DNA of 64,000 nucleotides from Actinomycetes bacterium (GTDB lineage Bacteria > Actinomycetota > Acidimicrobiia > Acidimicrobiales > Palsa-688), in assembly GCA_021808665.1 (NCBI GenBank), contig JAKBBA010000015.1, positions 11,783 to 75,782 of the forward strand, given 5' to 3'. Shown piece by piece: positions 52,162 through 61,130 of the stretch. The stretch's first letter is position 1; every line of letters begins with the position of its first letter. The position numbers and the translations under genes were made by a program. The notes below the pieces were generated by a model that saw nothing but the letters and a program-made list of their open reading frames with translations, was not told the origin of the DNA and did no database searches.

Positions 52162-54081
52162 GTGACCGAAGTTACACACGGAGGTCAAACCTCCGACTCT
52201 GGCAATGTCCGTGTCAGCGAGAAGGCCCCAGGCGAAGGGGCCGCCCGAGCGAAGTCGCTCAGTGCTGTGCCCGAGCGTGTGGGTGGTTTGGCCTTCTCGA
52301 GCCCGTCGAAGCGGATGCGTTACGACACCTCCTTTTTCGGGGGTGCCACGGGGCGTAACTGGTACGACATAGACCCGACCTTGCAGTTCTTGATGGCGAT
52401 GCACCTCGGGCCGTCCGAGCTGGCATGGGCCACGCCGCATCTGCGACGCGTCGGGGCTCTCATGGGCGGGCCGGTGTCACAGTACGCGGAGCAGACAGAC
52501 CGCGCGCCGGCACGCTTGGAGCGCTACGACCGCTGGGGGCACGAGACGGCCGAGGTGATCCTGCCGGAGAGCTTCGTAGCATCCCAGGCGGCGGTCCTCG
52601 CTGACAATTTGAGCTCGCCGGTTTTCGCGGCCCAGGCCCGCCAGGCTGGAGTGGACCCGGCGCCGCTGAGCGCAGCGTGGAGCTACCTGCTCGACCAGGC
52701 CGACATCGGAATGACGTGCGCTTTGGGCACCGGCGGTGACATGGTAATAAGGATGGCGGAGTCGTTCGCCCCGCCCGACGTGCTCGCCCGGGTTCGGGAG
52801 TTGTTCGCCGGCGGGGATAACTCGGGCGCTGCCGGCCAGATGTTCACCGAACGGGCCGGAGGTTCGGACCTCGGGGCACTGGAGACCACTGCAACTCACG
52901 TTTCGGGTGACACGTGGCGGCTCGACGGTATCAAGTGGTTCGTGTCGAACGTGCACGCCCCGGCTTTCGTCGCGCTGGCCAAGATCGAAGGCGGTGCCGA
53001 CGGGGTGAGAGGCGTCATGCCGTTCCTGGTGCTATCCGAGCGAAGAGACGGAAGTCGTAACGGGATCCGGATCCGCAGGCTGAAGGACAAGCTCGGAACC
53101 AAGTCGGTGCCGTCGGGTGAGGTCGAGCTCGACGGGGTAGAGGCTTTCCTTCTGGCCCCCGCGCCGGGGGACACCCAGGTAGGGTCGGCCGGCTCCGCCG
53201 GCCAGGGCCGCCCTGGCGCAGCACGGGGTTCGAGCGGGCTCGCGGCGATGATGCGCCTCACCAACGGTGCCCGGCTGGGTATCGCAATGATGGGCGTCGG
53301 GTGCGCCCGGCGGGCGCTGGTCGAGTCGGTGTGTTACACCCAGGCTCGGGAGGCTTTCGGGGCTCGCCTCATCGACCAGCCCCTGGTAAGGCGCAAGCTG
53401 GCGGAGATGATCGTCGAGGTCGAAGCGGCCCAAGCCGTCGTCTTCGACGGCTACCTGGGTAACAGGCTTCGGCTTTCCGCTCCGCTGGCGAAGCTGCGGG
53501 CGGCCAGGCTGGGAGTGACAGCGGCCAGCGACGCGGTCGAGCTGCACGGCGGTAACGGCTACATAGAGACCTGGCCGGTCGCGCGGATCCTGCGCGACGC
53601 CCAGGTGAACCCGGTCTGGGAGGGCGCCGACAACATTTTGTGCCTCGACGTGCGCAGAGCGATGGACCGCGAGCAGGCCCATGAGGCGCTTTTCGATCGG
53701 GTGGCCGCCTCGGTGGACTCAGCGCCCAGCGTTACAGCCGACCAGCGCAGCGCTAGGGAGCTGACCGCCGCTGGCCTGGAGCGTGCACGCCGGGCGTTGG
53801 CGGCTTGGAGGTCTCTCGAAGCTGACGCCGCCGAGGCGAGGCTGTTCCCGCTTAGCCAACTATTCTCCTCCTTGTACACTTCTGCGGCCCTGTTGGACCA
53901 GGTCGCCGCAGAGCATCGAGGTGTGGGCGGGGACGCGGCGTCGGGTCGCAAAGCGCTCGTAGCTGCGATCCACGCCCGGCGTCATCTCGTGGCCTCGGAC
54001 CCGCTGGACGAGATCGAAGGCGACAACTCCGACCTCGACCGCTTCAAGTTGCTCTTAGACGGCGCTTTCGTCGACGTGTAG
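52162..54081 (+). CDS. Acyl-CoA dehydrogenase, long AidB-like form
   Basis: A 639-residue flavoprotein, much longer than ordinary acyl-CoA dehydrogenases. Signatures: TFFGG-like start (YDTSFFGGATGRNWYDIDP), GQMFTERAGGSDLGALE, DGIKWFVSNVHAPAF, YTQAREAFGARLIDQPLVRR, and HGGNGYIETWPVARILRDAQ. The N- and C-terminal extensions and the motif set suit the AidB/isovaleryl-type branch. It may oxidise an acyl-CoA or act on alkylated DNA substrates as AidB was proposed to. The GTG start lies 34 bp from the divergent peptidase start, so it may be translated from a very short leader. Confidence 0.88.
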   Translation: MTEVTHGGQTSDSGNVRVSEKAPGEGAARAKSLSAVPERVGGLAFSSPSKRMRYDTSFFGGATGRNWYDIDPTLQFLMAMHLGPSELAWATPHLRRVGALMGGPVSQYAEQTDRAPARLERYDRWGHETAEVILPESFVASQAAVLADNLSSPVFAAQARQAGVDPAPLSAAWSYLLDQADIGMTCALGTGGDMVIRMAESFAPPDVLARVRELFAGGDNSGAAGQMFTERAGGSDLGALETTATHVSGDTWRLDGIKWFVSNVHAPAFVALAKIEGGADGVRGVMPFLVLSERRDGSRNGIRIRRLKDKLGTKSVPSGEVELDGVEAFLLAPAPGDTQVGSAGSAGQGRPGAARGSSGLAAMMRLTNGARLGIAMMGVGCARRALVESVCYTQAREAFGARLIDQPLVRRKLAEMIVEVEAAQAVVFDGYLGNRLRLSAPLAKLRAARLGVTAASDAVELHGGNGYIETWPVARILRDAQVNPVWEGADNILCLDVRRAMDREQAHEALFDRVAASVDSAPSVTADQRSARELTAAGLERARRALAAWRSLEADAAEARLFPLSQLFSSLYTSAALLDQVAAEHRGVGGDAASGRKALVAAIHARRHLVASDPLDEIEGDNSDLDRFKLLLDGAFVDV

Positions 54082-54124
54082 GAGGCGGGCGACGACAGGC
54101 GGCCCTTGAACGCTCCGGACTAAG

Positions 54125-54159
54125 TGTGATGCGTGATGTGTGATGCGTTACCATATGGT
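54125..54159 (+). promoter_or_regulatory. Operator-like repeats before vapB
   Basis: The 9-mer TGTGATGCG occurs at 54125-54133 and 54139-54147 (14-bp step), and a perfect 10-bp palindrome ACCATATGGT lies at 54150-54159, directly before the vapB start. This fits an autoregulatory site bound by the VapBC complex. Confidence 0.5.
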
Positions 54160-54160
54160 T

Positions 54161-54406
54161 ATGAGGCGTACGACGATTATGCTGCCCGACGAGCTCGACG
54201 CAAGGGTTCGCCTTGAGGCCCGACGCCGGGGTGTATCGATAGCCAACCTCGCACGCGAAGCCATCGATCACTATGTGCCCGGCCCGGTGAAAAAAGGGGG
54301 GCTGGGCTTCTTCGCTATCGGCGAAGGTGGGCCCTCCGACGTTTCGGAGCGCGTGGACGAGTTCGTCGGAGAGACGATCTCTCGCAACCGTCGGAATCCG
54401 GCGTAG
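54161..54406 (+). CDS. vapB: VapB-type ribbon-helix-helix antitoxin
   Basis: An 81-residue protein with an N-terminal ribbon-helix-helix DNA-binding fold (MRRTTIMLPDELDARVRLEA, ARRRGVSIANLAREAIDHYV). The C-terminal half (GFFAIGEGGPSDVSERVDEF) is the toxin-binding part. It pairs with the PIN toxin gene that begins four bases after its stop. The ATG at 54161 directly follows the palindrome; there is no clear ribosome-binding site, so a leaderless message is possible. Confidence 0.88.
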   Translation: MRRTTIMLPDELDARVRLEARRRGVSIANLAREAIDHYVPGPVKKGGLGFFAIGEGGPSDVSERVDEFVGETISRNRRNPA

Positions 54407-54410
54407 CGGC

Positions 54411-54821
54411 ATGTTGATAGTCGACGCGGGACCGCTCTACGCCGCGGCAGCGACGGGTGATCGCAACCACCGTCGAAGCGTCGAGCTGCTCTCCAGCGCC
54501 GAGCGGCCCCTCTTAGTTCCCACATTGGTCGTAACCGAGGTCGCCTATCTGCTGGCAGATCGTATCGGCCCCCACGCCGAAGTGGCGTTTAGCCGTTCGA
54601 TCGCTAAGGGGGAGCTCGTCGTCGAACCAGTCCTTGACGTCGAGTGGGATCGAATCGCGGGCCTAACTGAGCAGTATCGCGACCTCCCGCTTGGGATTGT
54701 GGACGCTTCCGTCGTGGCTCTTGCCGAGCGCCACGACGTCGCAGTGATCGCAACGCTCGATCATCGCCACTTCTCCGTCGTGCGGCCGAGGCACAGGCCG
54801 TCATTCGCTCTCGTACCTTGA
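54411..54821 (+). CDS. vapC: VapC-type PIN-domain toxin
   Basis: The 136-residue PIN ribonuclease has its acidic residues in place: MLIVDAGPLYAAA (Asp 5), VVTEVAYLLADR (Glu), LGIVDASVVALAE (Asp) and ATLDHRHFSVV (Asp). Such toxins cut tRNA or rRNA unless bound by VapB. It is co-transcribed with vapB. All catalytic residues and both partners are intact, in contrast to the broken pair at 63.1 kb. Confidence 0.9.
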   Translation: MLIVDAGPLYAAAATGDRNHRRSVELLSSAERPLLVPTLVVTEVAYLLADRIGPHAEVAFSRSIAKGELVVEPVLDVEWDRIAGLTEQYRDLPLGIVDASVVALAERHDVAVIATLDHRHFSVVRPRHRPSFALVP

Positions 54822-54847
54822 CACCCGCCCCAAGGTAGCGGGCGCCG

Positions 54848-54991
54848 TCAGCGGTGTCGCAGCCACCTCTCGGCTTCTGTGACCAGCCGGCGGGCGCCGC
54901 CGTCGCGGCTGTCGCGCCAGACCTGGGCGAGCATCCAGATCGACGTGGCTACGACGGCCAGTACTACCACTGCGACTAGGGCGGCCGGCAT
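54848..54991 (-). CDS. Small single-pass membrane protein
   Basis: A 47-residue frame from an ATG with GGAG eight bases upstream. It has one strongly hydrophobic helix (ALVAVVVLAVVATSIWMLAQ) followed by a charged tail (RDSRDGGARRLVTEAERWL). It lies downstream of the acyltransferase gene on the same strand. The pattern is typical of real small membrane proteins but there is no family match I can name. Confidence 0.45.
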   Translation of the reverse strand: MPAALVAVVVLAVVATSIWMLAQVWRDSRDGGARRLVTEAERWLRHR

Positions 54992-55068
54992 CCCTGACGC
55001 TCCAAGCCCGGCGACGGGATGGGAAGGCTGCTGCACAGCTAGGAAAGCCACACGAGGATCCTCGACTC

Positions 55069-57105
55069 CTACGATACACCCCGGTGCAAGGAGCCGAGAG
55101 CGGCTATCTCGGGGAGAAGCTTCGGTCTCAGCCATTCCCCGCCGGCTTTGGAGATGTGCTCGTCGTCGCTGTTTCGCACCCGGACACCGTCGACGTAGGA
55201 GGTGTAGCGGCCCGAAGGGTCGAGGAGCGCGTTGAGGCCGACCAGAGCCGCCTTCGACGGATTGGCGGCGACCACCGAGGCGACGTCCGCGTTGTAGGCG
55301 TCGGTGCGCGAGGCCAGGTTCATGTCCCAGGGCTGGCCGTCGGGCTGCACCGTCGTCTGCTGGACGTAGGGGAGCGTCAGGAACGCCACCTTCGCTCCCC
55401 GCTGGGAGCAGATGGTGACTATTTGGGCTAGCTCGGCGCGCAGGTGAGCGTCGAACGCGCGCTGGCCGACGGTGGTCCACTTGCCACCCCAGTATCGGTC
55501 TACCGTCTCCCAACGGCCGAGCAGCACCACGACGACGTCGGGGTTGGTGCCGTCGACGAGCCGGCTCCAGGTGGAACGCCAGTGCGGGCAGCCTTGGGGG
55601 GCTTTGGAGATGGTACCCATGACGTCGACGTTGGTGGCGGGATCCAGGTCGCATCCAAGGGCCGACTCGTTCGACAGGCTGACCCCCCACGCTTGAGAGT
55701 CAACCCCGAGACCTTCGCCCAAGGTGACCGCCAGCGAGTCTCCTATGAGCAGCGCCCGCACCGGGTCGCCGGCCGTGGCCCCGCCCGGAGCGACATAGCT
55801 CGGCGGGGGAGGAGGCGCAATAGCGCCGGCGGCGTTAGCGCTCGGTGTGCGGGAAGAGGTAGCGGCGAGCACCGCCGCGACGAGCAGGCCACCGGCGCAG
55901 AGCGGTGCGACGATCCTCGAAGACCCAGAGCGCAGACGCCCGGCGCTCCGCCACGGGACTGACCCCCGTCGTATCGGCGCCTCTATTAGACGGTAAGACA
56001 GGGAGGCCGCAGCGAAGGTCGCCCCGAAACGCAACGCAAGGAGGGCGTAACCGCCAAGCCCGGTGCGGGCTTCGGTCAACAACAGGAAGAGAGGCCAGTG
56101 GTACAGGTACAAGCCGTAGGAGATCCTGCCCACGTAGCGCGCCGGAGCCCAGCTCAAAGCCCGAGCGATGACACCCGACGGCATGCCGACGCTGGCTGCT
56201 ATGACAGTAGCCGCAGCGACCGAGACCACTAGGAAACCGCCAAGGTATAAGAACGGCCCGGTCCCGCCTACCCCGTGAAGGCACCAGGCGAGCACACCCA
56301 CGCCGATTAGGCCGCCCGCGCTCAGCCAGCCCGGAGACGCCGACACACCCCGCCGGGCGAGGATCACCGCCAGGCCGGCGCCGACCATGAGAGCTTGGGA
56401 CCTCGTGTCGGTCCCGTAGTAGAGCCTGTCTATCGACGCCCCGCCGGCGTACAGCGCGGCGCAAAGACCGCCGGAGGCGACCGCCAGGATCCCGGCCACC
56501 CGTCCGAGACCTCGGAGTCCCCACCTGCGTAAGACGACCAGAGCCAGCGGCGGCCAGATCAGGTAGAACTGCTCCTCCACCGACAGCGACCAGGTGTGAA
56601 GCAGAGGGGACGGGGCCCCGTAGCGGACGAAGTAGTTTTGCGCTGCGAGGACGTAGTGCCAGTTCGCCACGTAGAGCAGCGTGGCGATGGCGTCGCCTCT
56701 CACCCGGGACGCCGACATGGACCCGACACCCCAGTAGACGTATGCGCTCACGCCGAGCAGGAGCACTGCGAGGGCCGGCGCCAGGCGCCTCGCTCTTCGA
56801 GCCCAGAAAGAGCCGAGCCTGATGCTCGCCGACCCGGCGTGCTCGGCGAGCATCAGGGAGGTCACGAGATACCCCGACAGCACGAAGAACACGTCCACGC
56901 CCAGCAGCCCGCCGCCTACCCACGCAACGCCGCCGTGGTAAGCCATGACCGCCAGCACGGCGACGGCGCGTAGGCCGTCCAGGGCCGGCTGGTAGCCGAA
57001 CGCGCCAGTCCCGCCGCCCGGCCGCGCGCGTGAGGCCCCCACCGACGTGGTGGGTGACGGCCCGTCGACGCGGGAACGCAGCTCCAGCGGGTGTTCCTCC
57101 CCCAT
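55069..57105 (-). CDS. OafA/YrhL-type acyltransferase with SGNH domain
   Basis: A 678-residue envelope enzyme. The first ~390 residues are an acyltransferase-3 domain with about ten membrane helices (DGLRAVAVLAVMAYHGG with its His, GVDVFFVLSGYLVTSLML, HTWSLSVEEQFYLIWPPL). After a further helix a Pro-rich linker leads to an extracellular SGNH hydrolase-like domain (ALLIGDSLAVTLGEGLG, VVVLLGRWETVDRYWG, DDEHISKAGGEWLRP), which completes the O-acetyl transfer. It acylates a cell-surface sugar, such as peptidoglycan or polysaccharide. It is divergent from a GT-C glycosyltransferase gene, fitting surface-glycan work. Confidence 0.93.
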   Translation of the reverse strand: MGEEHPLELRSRVDGPSPTTSVGASRARPGGGTGAFGYQPALDGLRAVAVLAVMAYHGGVAWVGGGLLGVDVFFVLSGYLVTSLMLAEHAGSASIRLGSFWARRARRLAPALAVLLLGVSAYVYWGVGSMSASRVRGDAIATLLYVANWHYVLAAQNYFVRYGAPSPLLHTWSLSVEEQFYLIWPPLALVVLRRWGLRGLGRVAGILAVASGGLCAALYAGGASIDRLYYGTDTRSQALMVGAGLAVILARRGVSASPGWLSAGGLIGVGVLAWCLHGVGGTGPFLYLGGFLVVSVAAATVIAASVGMPSGVIARALSWAPARYVGRISYGLYLYHWPLFLLLTEARTGLGGYALLALRFGATFAAASLSYRLIEAPIRRGSVPWRSAGRLRSGSSRIVAPLCAGGLLVAAVLAATSSRTPSANAAGAIAPPPPPSYVAPGGATAGDPVRALLIGDSLAVTLGEGLGVDSQAWGVSLSNESALGCDLDPATNVDVMGTISKAPQGCPHWRSTWSRLVDGTNPDVVVVLLGRWETVDRYWGGKWTTVGQRAFDAHLRAELAQIVTICSQRGAKVAFLTLPYVQQTTVQPDGQPWDMNLASRTDAYNADVASVVAANPSKAALVGLNALLDPSGRYTSYVDGVRVRNSDDEHISKAGGEWLRPKLLPEIAALGSLHRGVS

Positions 57106-57137
57106 TTGGGTGCCCAGGGTAGGCGAAGAGTAGCGTC

Positions 57138-58469
57138 TTGGAGGTGCAAATCGCAGGCGACGTCGTGGTCGGGCAAGGGGGACAAGACCCGGCGAGCACC
57201 CGGCGGTGGTGGACGTGGGTGGGAGTGTGGAGCGCCCTGGGGCTGGCGATCCGTCTCGCTGTCGTGTTCAGCACCGCGAGCAAGCAGCCGGTCGGCGACG
57301 CGTTCTTCTACCACTACGAGGCGAACCTGATCGCTGCGGGGAAGGGCTTCATAAACCCGTTCTTGTACTTCGAGCACATCCCCCACGAAGTGGTCAAGAC
57401 GGCGTCGTTCCCGCCGGGTTTCGTGTTCGTCCTGACCGCAGCGTCCCTGGTCGGCTTCAAGAGCTTCCTCGCCCAGCGGATCTGGTGCTGCATCGTCGGG
57501 GCGGCGGGTATCGCCGTGTGCGCGGCGGTCGGAAGGGACATTTCGGGTCGGCGGGCCGGTCTGATCGCGGCCTTCCTCGTCGCTGTCTACCCGAACATTT
57601 GGATGAGCGACCCGCTGGCGCTTTCGGAGACCCTGTCGCCTGTGATCGTAGCCGTGGTGCTTCTCTTCGCCTACCGCTTCTGGCGCAACCCGAGCTTGCG
57701 CGGCGGATTCTGGCTGGGACTGTGCATCGGGGCGGCAGCGCTCGCCAGGGACGAGCTCGCCCTGCTGGGCCTGTTCGTGCTCGTCCCCGCCGCGATCGGC
57801 GCCCACCGCTTGGCGCCCTCGGCGCGCCTGAAGGCTTTCGCCGCCGGCTGCGCTGGTTTCATCGTGGTCGTGGGACCTTGGGTCGGCTACAACATGAGCC
57901 GTTTCACCGACCCCGTTTTCGTCTCGACGGGGTTCGGCGTGACCTTGGCGTCAGCGAACTGCGCGTCGACTTGGAGCGGACCCTACGAAGGGTATTGGAG
58001 CATGCCTTGCGCGCTGGCCGTGCCGGTCAACCCTCACGTCGACGAGTCCGTCCAAGGGTCCACCGACCAGGCCTACGCCATGCGCTTCATACAGGCGCAC
58101 CTGGGACGCTTCCCCGTCGTGGCGGCTGCGCGCATCGGCAGGACATTCGGTCTTTACCGTCCGATCCAGCAGATCCAACTCGACTCCGCCATCGAGAAGC
58201 GCCCCTACCACTGGGCGCTCGTCGGGCTTTTCATGTACTACGCGATGCTGGGGCTGTCGGTCGTCGGCGTCGTGTTGATGAGAAGGCGCTCCGTGCCGGT
58301 GTACCCACTGGTGGCGGTCGGACTGACTGTGGTGGTAGCCGTCGTGATCAGCTTCGGCCAGACCAGGTTTCGAAGTACGTTCGAGATCAGCCTCGTGCTG
58401 TGGAGCGCCGTCGCTTTGGAGGCAGCCTGGGCTCGTGTCGCTTCCACTCGGGCGGTCCCCGCGGGTTGA
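57138..58469 (+). CDS. GT-C/PMT-like membrane glycosyltransferase
   Basis: This 443-residue protein has about nine to ten membrane segments and the layout of ArnT/PMT-like GT-C enzymes: an early ASKQPVGDAFFYHYEAN with the acidic residue after the first helix, SFPPGFVFVLTAASLVG, DISGRRAGLIAAFLVAVYPN, and ARDELALLGLFVLVPAA. These enzymes transfer sugars from polyprenyl phosphates outside the membrane. Acceptor unknown. The start is uncertain (TTG 57138 or GTG 57144). It is divergent from the acyltransferase gene with 32 bp between. Confidence 0.8.
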   Translation: MEVQIAGDVVVGQGGQDPASTRRWWTWVGVWSALGLAIRLAVVFSTASKQPVGDAFFYHYEANLIAAGKGFINPFLYFEHIPHEVVKTASFPPGFVFVLTAASLVGFKSFLAQRIWCCIVGAAGIAVCAAVGRDISGRRAGLIAAFLVAVYPNIWMSDPLALSETLSPVIVAVVLLFAYRFWRNPSLRGGFWLGLCIGAAALARDELALLGLFVLVPAAIGAHRLAPSARLKAFAAGCAGFIVVVGPWVGYNMSRFTDPVFVSTGFGVTLASANCASTWSGPYEGYWSMPCALAVPVNPHVDESVQGSTDQAYAMRFIQAHLGRFPVVAAARIGRTFGLYRPIQQIQLDSAIEKRPYHWALVGLFMYYAMLGLSVVGVVLMRRRSVPVYPLVAVGLTVVVAVVISFGQTRFRSTFEISLVLWSAVALEAAWARVASTRAVPAG

Positions 58470-58509
58470 CCGCCGTGGTGTGCCCCGGTCCGCCCGGCTT
58501 GTGGTGGCG

Positions 58510-59697
58510 TTACACGGGCTGGTCTGTTTGTTCGGCGTCTACCGTCGCCTGGTAGCGGGCCGTTGCCTCCTCGACCGCCTGCAGGTGCTCGGCTGCCAGC
58601 TCGGGGCGGCTTTCGCGGGCACGCCGGCGGGCTTGCAAGGTGGCGTGCGCCTGGCCTTGGAAGCGTGGCATGACGTGCTGGGAGATCAGTTCGTAGCTGC
58701 GCTTCGTCGCGGCCGGGTTGGCCCATTCATGGGCGAGGAGCATGTAGCAGCCGAAGCCGCCGTCAGACTGGCGCATCAGCCTGTCGATCTGCGCCGTGGC
58801 GTCGGCGGGAGTGCCGATCGAGCCGAGACCGGTGTCGTTGACGAAGTCGATCATCTCCTTGACGTTGCCTCCACCGACCGCCATCTGAGGGAAAGCGGCG
58901 ACCGCCTGGAAGTACTCGAACCACTGCTCTATGCCGTACTCGACGTCCCGGTACGCCTGCTCGCGGGTCTCGGCGATGTGCATCAGACCCACCAGGCGCC
59001 ACTTGGAGCGGTCGACGGTCTTGGAGAAGTGCGCTGCGCGCTCTTCGGCCACCCCCCAGTGCAAGGCGAGCGCGTCGAAGCCGGCCGCCTGCGTAGCCCC
59101 GATGGACAGGAGCCCGATGCCGTGCTGGCCGGCGAGCTGCGGCCCGGTCGGGGACGCGACCGCGGCTACGGCCACGTCGAAAAGCGGATCCGAGAAAGGT
59201 CGAAGGTGCAGGCGGGCGTCGCGCAGGTCCCAGCGGTCGTTGCGGAAACTTACCGGCTCGTCGCTGGTGAGCAAACGCATGATGACGTCGACGCCATCCG
59301 CGAGGAGAAGACGGGTCTGATGCTGGTCCAGGCCGATCATGGCGGCGTCCGTCGGAAGCGAGCCGGGGCCGAGCCCGAGCATGAACCGCCCTCGGGTCAG
59401 GTGGTCGAGCAGAACCGCCCGTTCGGCGACCCACAGCGGGTTGTGGTAACTGACGCTCACCACTCCAGTCCCGAGGCGGATGCGCCTGGTCCGCTCGGCG
59501 GCCGCCGCGATGAACACCTCAGGGGAGGCGATGATCTCGCTTCCCGCCGAGTGGTGCTCGCCGATCCACGCCTCGTCCCAGCCGGTGCGGTCCAAGTGCT
59601 CGATCAGCTCCAGGTCCCGCTGCAGCGCCAGGGTCGGGTTCTCCCCCGCAGGGTGGAACGGCGCCATGAAGATCCCGAAGCGGAGCCTGTCAGACAT
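58510..59697 (-). CDS. LLM-class flavin-dependent oxidoreductase
   Basis: A 395-residue luciferase-like monooxygenase: FGIFMAPFHPAGENPTLAL, GWDEAWIGEHHSAGSEI, RIRLGTGVVSVSYHNPLWVA, GRFMLGLGPGSLP and AVAAVASPTGPQLAGQHG. The length and the EHHSAG motif resemble the limonene-monooxygenase-like branch. It uses reduced flavin, FMN or F420, and an organic substrate; neither is told by the sequence alone. The ATG has AGGGAGGTAAGAG upstream. Confidence 0.9.
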   Translation of the reverse strand: MSDRLRFGIFMAPFHPAGENPTLALQRDLELIEHLDRTGWDEAWIGEHHSAGSEIIASPEVFIAAAAERTRRIRLGTGVVSVSYHNPLWVAERAVLLDHLTRGRFMLGLGPGSLPTDAAMIGLDQHQTRLLLADGVDVIMRLLTSDEPVSFRNDRWDLRDARLHLRPFSDPLFDVAVAAVASPTGPQLAGQHGIGLLSIGATQAAGFDALALHWGVAEERAAHFSKTVDRSKWRLVGLMHIAETREQAYRDVEYGIEQWFEYFQAVAAFPQMAVGGGNVKEMIDFVNDTGLGSIGTPADATAQIDRLMRQSDGGFGCYMLLAHEWANPAATKRSYELISQHVMPRFQGQAHATLQARRRARESRPELAAEHLQAVEEATARYQATVDAEQTDQPV

Positions 59698-59818
59698 CTC
59701 TTACCTCCCTGGCGGAGGGCCACGCCTCCGACGCGACGCTAACCCGGCTCCGACAGTAGCTCCTGGCGGCGACGCAGTCCAGGGGTTCCATTGGGCGCCG
59801 CCCATGTAGCCTGCTGGC

Positions 59819-60391
59819 ATGGCTGATAACTCAATAGTCCTGGATTCGCTGGCCCGGCGTATGAGAGCGATGCACTCGCTTTGGGAGCAGGCGGTCGGGA
59901 CCATGGGTCTCGCCGAGGTGAACCACGTGGAGCGCGAGGGCGTGCTGCCGATCGCCTTCTCCTTGTTCCACTTCGTCAACATCGAGGACAGCTCTGCGTC
60001 CGGACTCGGCGCGGGTCCGGTGATCTTCGACGACGCCTGGGCCTCGAGGGTCGCTCTCGGCGTGGCCGACCACGGCAAGGAGCGCACCGTGTCGGACATG
60101 ATGGCCCAGCGCATAGGCGACTACGAAGCGTTCGTCGAGTACATGACGGAGGTCTTCGCCAAGACCGAGCGCTGGATCGGCGAGCTCGACCCTGCGAGGC
60201 TGGCGGACGTCGTCGTGCGCCGTCCGTTCCCGGATGCGATAGCGTCCACCTACAGCGCCAGAGTCGCCGGGGCCGAAGGGATCACCCGTCTCGACGCTGC
60301 GGAGTGCTGGATATACCAGCACGGGCTGCGCCACATGGGCGAAGTCGAGCACGCCAGGTCGCTAGTCGGGCTCGGCGGAATGACCTCTTAG
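59819..60391 (+). CDS. DinB/YfiT-like metalloprotein
   Basis: The 190-residue protein resembles the DinB-like four-helix fold, with His residues at FSLFHFVNIED and at HGLRHMGEVEHARSL that could form the metal site. Related proteins are thiol (mycothiol/bacillithiol)-dependent transferases. The N-terminal part reads MRAMHSLWEQAVGTMGLAEV. Function not established. Its last four bases overlap the end of the convergent methyltransferase gene. Confidence 0.65.
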   Translation: MADNSIVLDSLARRMRAMHSLWEQAVGTMGLAEVNHVEREGVLPIAFSLFHFVNIEDSSASGLGAGPVIFDDAWASRVALGVADHGKERTVSDMMAQRIGDYEAFVEYMTEVFAKTERWIGELDPARLADVVVRRPFPDAIASTYSARVAGAEGITRLDAAECWIYQHGLRHMGEVEHARSLVGLGGMTS

Positions 60392-61035
60392 CCGCGGCGC
60401 AGCACCGCCCAGGTGCCCCACCCGGCTTCGGAGGCGACCGCGTGCCAGCCGGAGCCCATGGCGGCGAGGACGTCCTCGGCGGGGAGGTGGATAGGAGTGT
60501 GCGGGCCCGACGTGTTCACCCACAGCAAGGCTCCGTCGGCGGCGAGCGCCCTGGCGGCTTCTGCGGGAAAGAGGAAAGCGTTGATGGCTACTAGCACGTC
60601 GACCGACCCGGTCGGTACCGGAAGGGCGGCTCCGTCTGCTAGCAGCCGGGGGGCTACGTCGTCGGGGGCGAGGCGGAGCATTTGATCGGATAGGTCTACC
60701 GCCAACACGACATCGGCATGACCTGCGAGTGCGCCGGTCATGAGCCCTGTCCCCGAGCCGAGCTCGAGCCACGTCCCACCCTTTGGGAGCGGACCGCGCT
60801 CCAAGGCGTCGTGGACGGCGTCGAGGCGCTGCTCGCCGGCTCTGGTGTTCCATCCCGGGGCTAGCTGGTCGAAGAGGTCCCGAACCTGCGATCGAAGCTC
60901 GGGGGTCCAGCCTTCGGGTGAGGATGCGATCGCCCTTGTCGCTTTGCGCATCGGGTGCGACTCGTCGGCGTTCGTGGTCCTCTCGCCGGGCGGAACTGGG
61001 ATCTTACGGTCGAGGCGCTCTAGCACGACCGACAT
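60388..61035 (-). CDS. Class I SAM-dependent methyltransferase
   Basis: A 215-residue methyltransferase: WLELGSGTGLMTGALAGHA (motif I), VVLAVDLSDQMLRLAP (acidic end of strand 2), ADGAALPVPTGSVDVLVAIN (motifs II and III). The N-terminal ~60 residues are helical and lack a known substrate domain. Substrate unknown. It is divergent from the decayed 13E12 gene, with the SOS box in between. Confidence 0.85.
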   Translation of the reverse strand: MSVVLERLDRKIPVPPGERTTNADESHPMRKATRAIASSPEGWTPELRSQVRDLFDQLAPGWNTRAGEQRLDAVHDALERGPLPKGGTWLELGSGTGLMTGALAGHADVVLAVDLSDQMLRLAPDDVAPRLLADGAALPVPTGSVDVLVAINAFLFPAEAARALAADGALLWVNTSGPHTPIHLPAEDVLAAMGSGWHAVASEAGWGTWAVLRRG

Positions 61036-61104
61036 CCTCGCCGACTCCTAGGCGCAGATGGTGTCAGCCCAGCTCTACCCGGGCCCACTCGAAGACCCTG
61101 TAAT

Positions 61105-61125
61105 CGAACGTGTGTTCGTTATAAT
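61105..61125 (+). promoter_or_regulatory. LexA SOS box overlapping a -10 element
   Basis: CGAACGTGTGTTCG at 61105-61118 is a perfect match to the actinobacterial LexA operator pattern CGAACRNNYGTTCG. TATAAT follows at 61120-61125, and the ATG of the DUF222 gene stands at 61131, so the transcript would begin at or next to the start codon (leaderless). LexA boxes before 13E12/DUF222 genes are known in mycobacteria. Confidence 0.85.
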
Positions 61126-61130
61126 ATGGT

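Noticed and set aside
55835..58555. Long Arg-rich frames overlapping the acyltransferase and GT-C genes
   Set aside because: Typical GC-driven shadow frames; the real products have membrane helices and motifs in the other frames.
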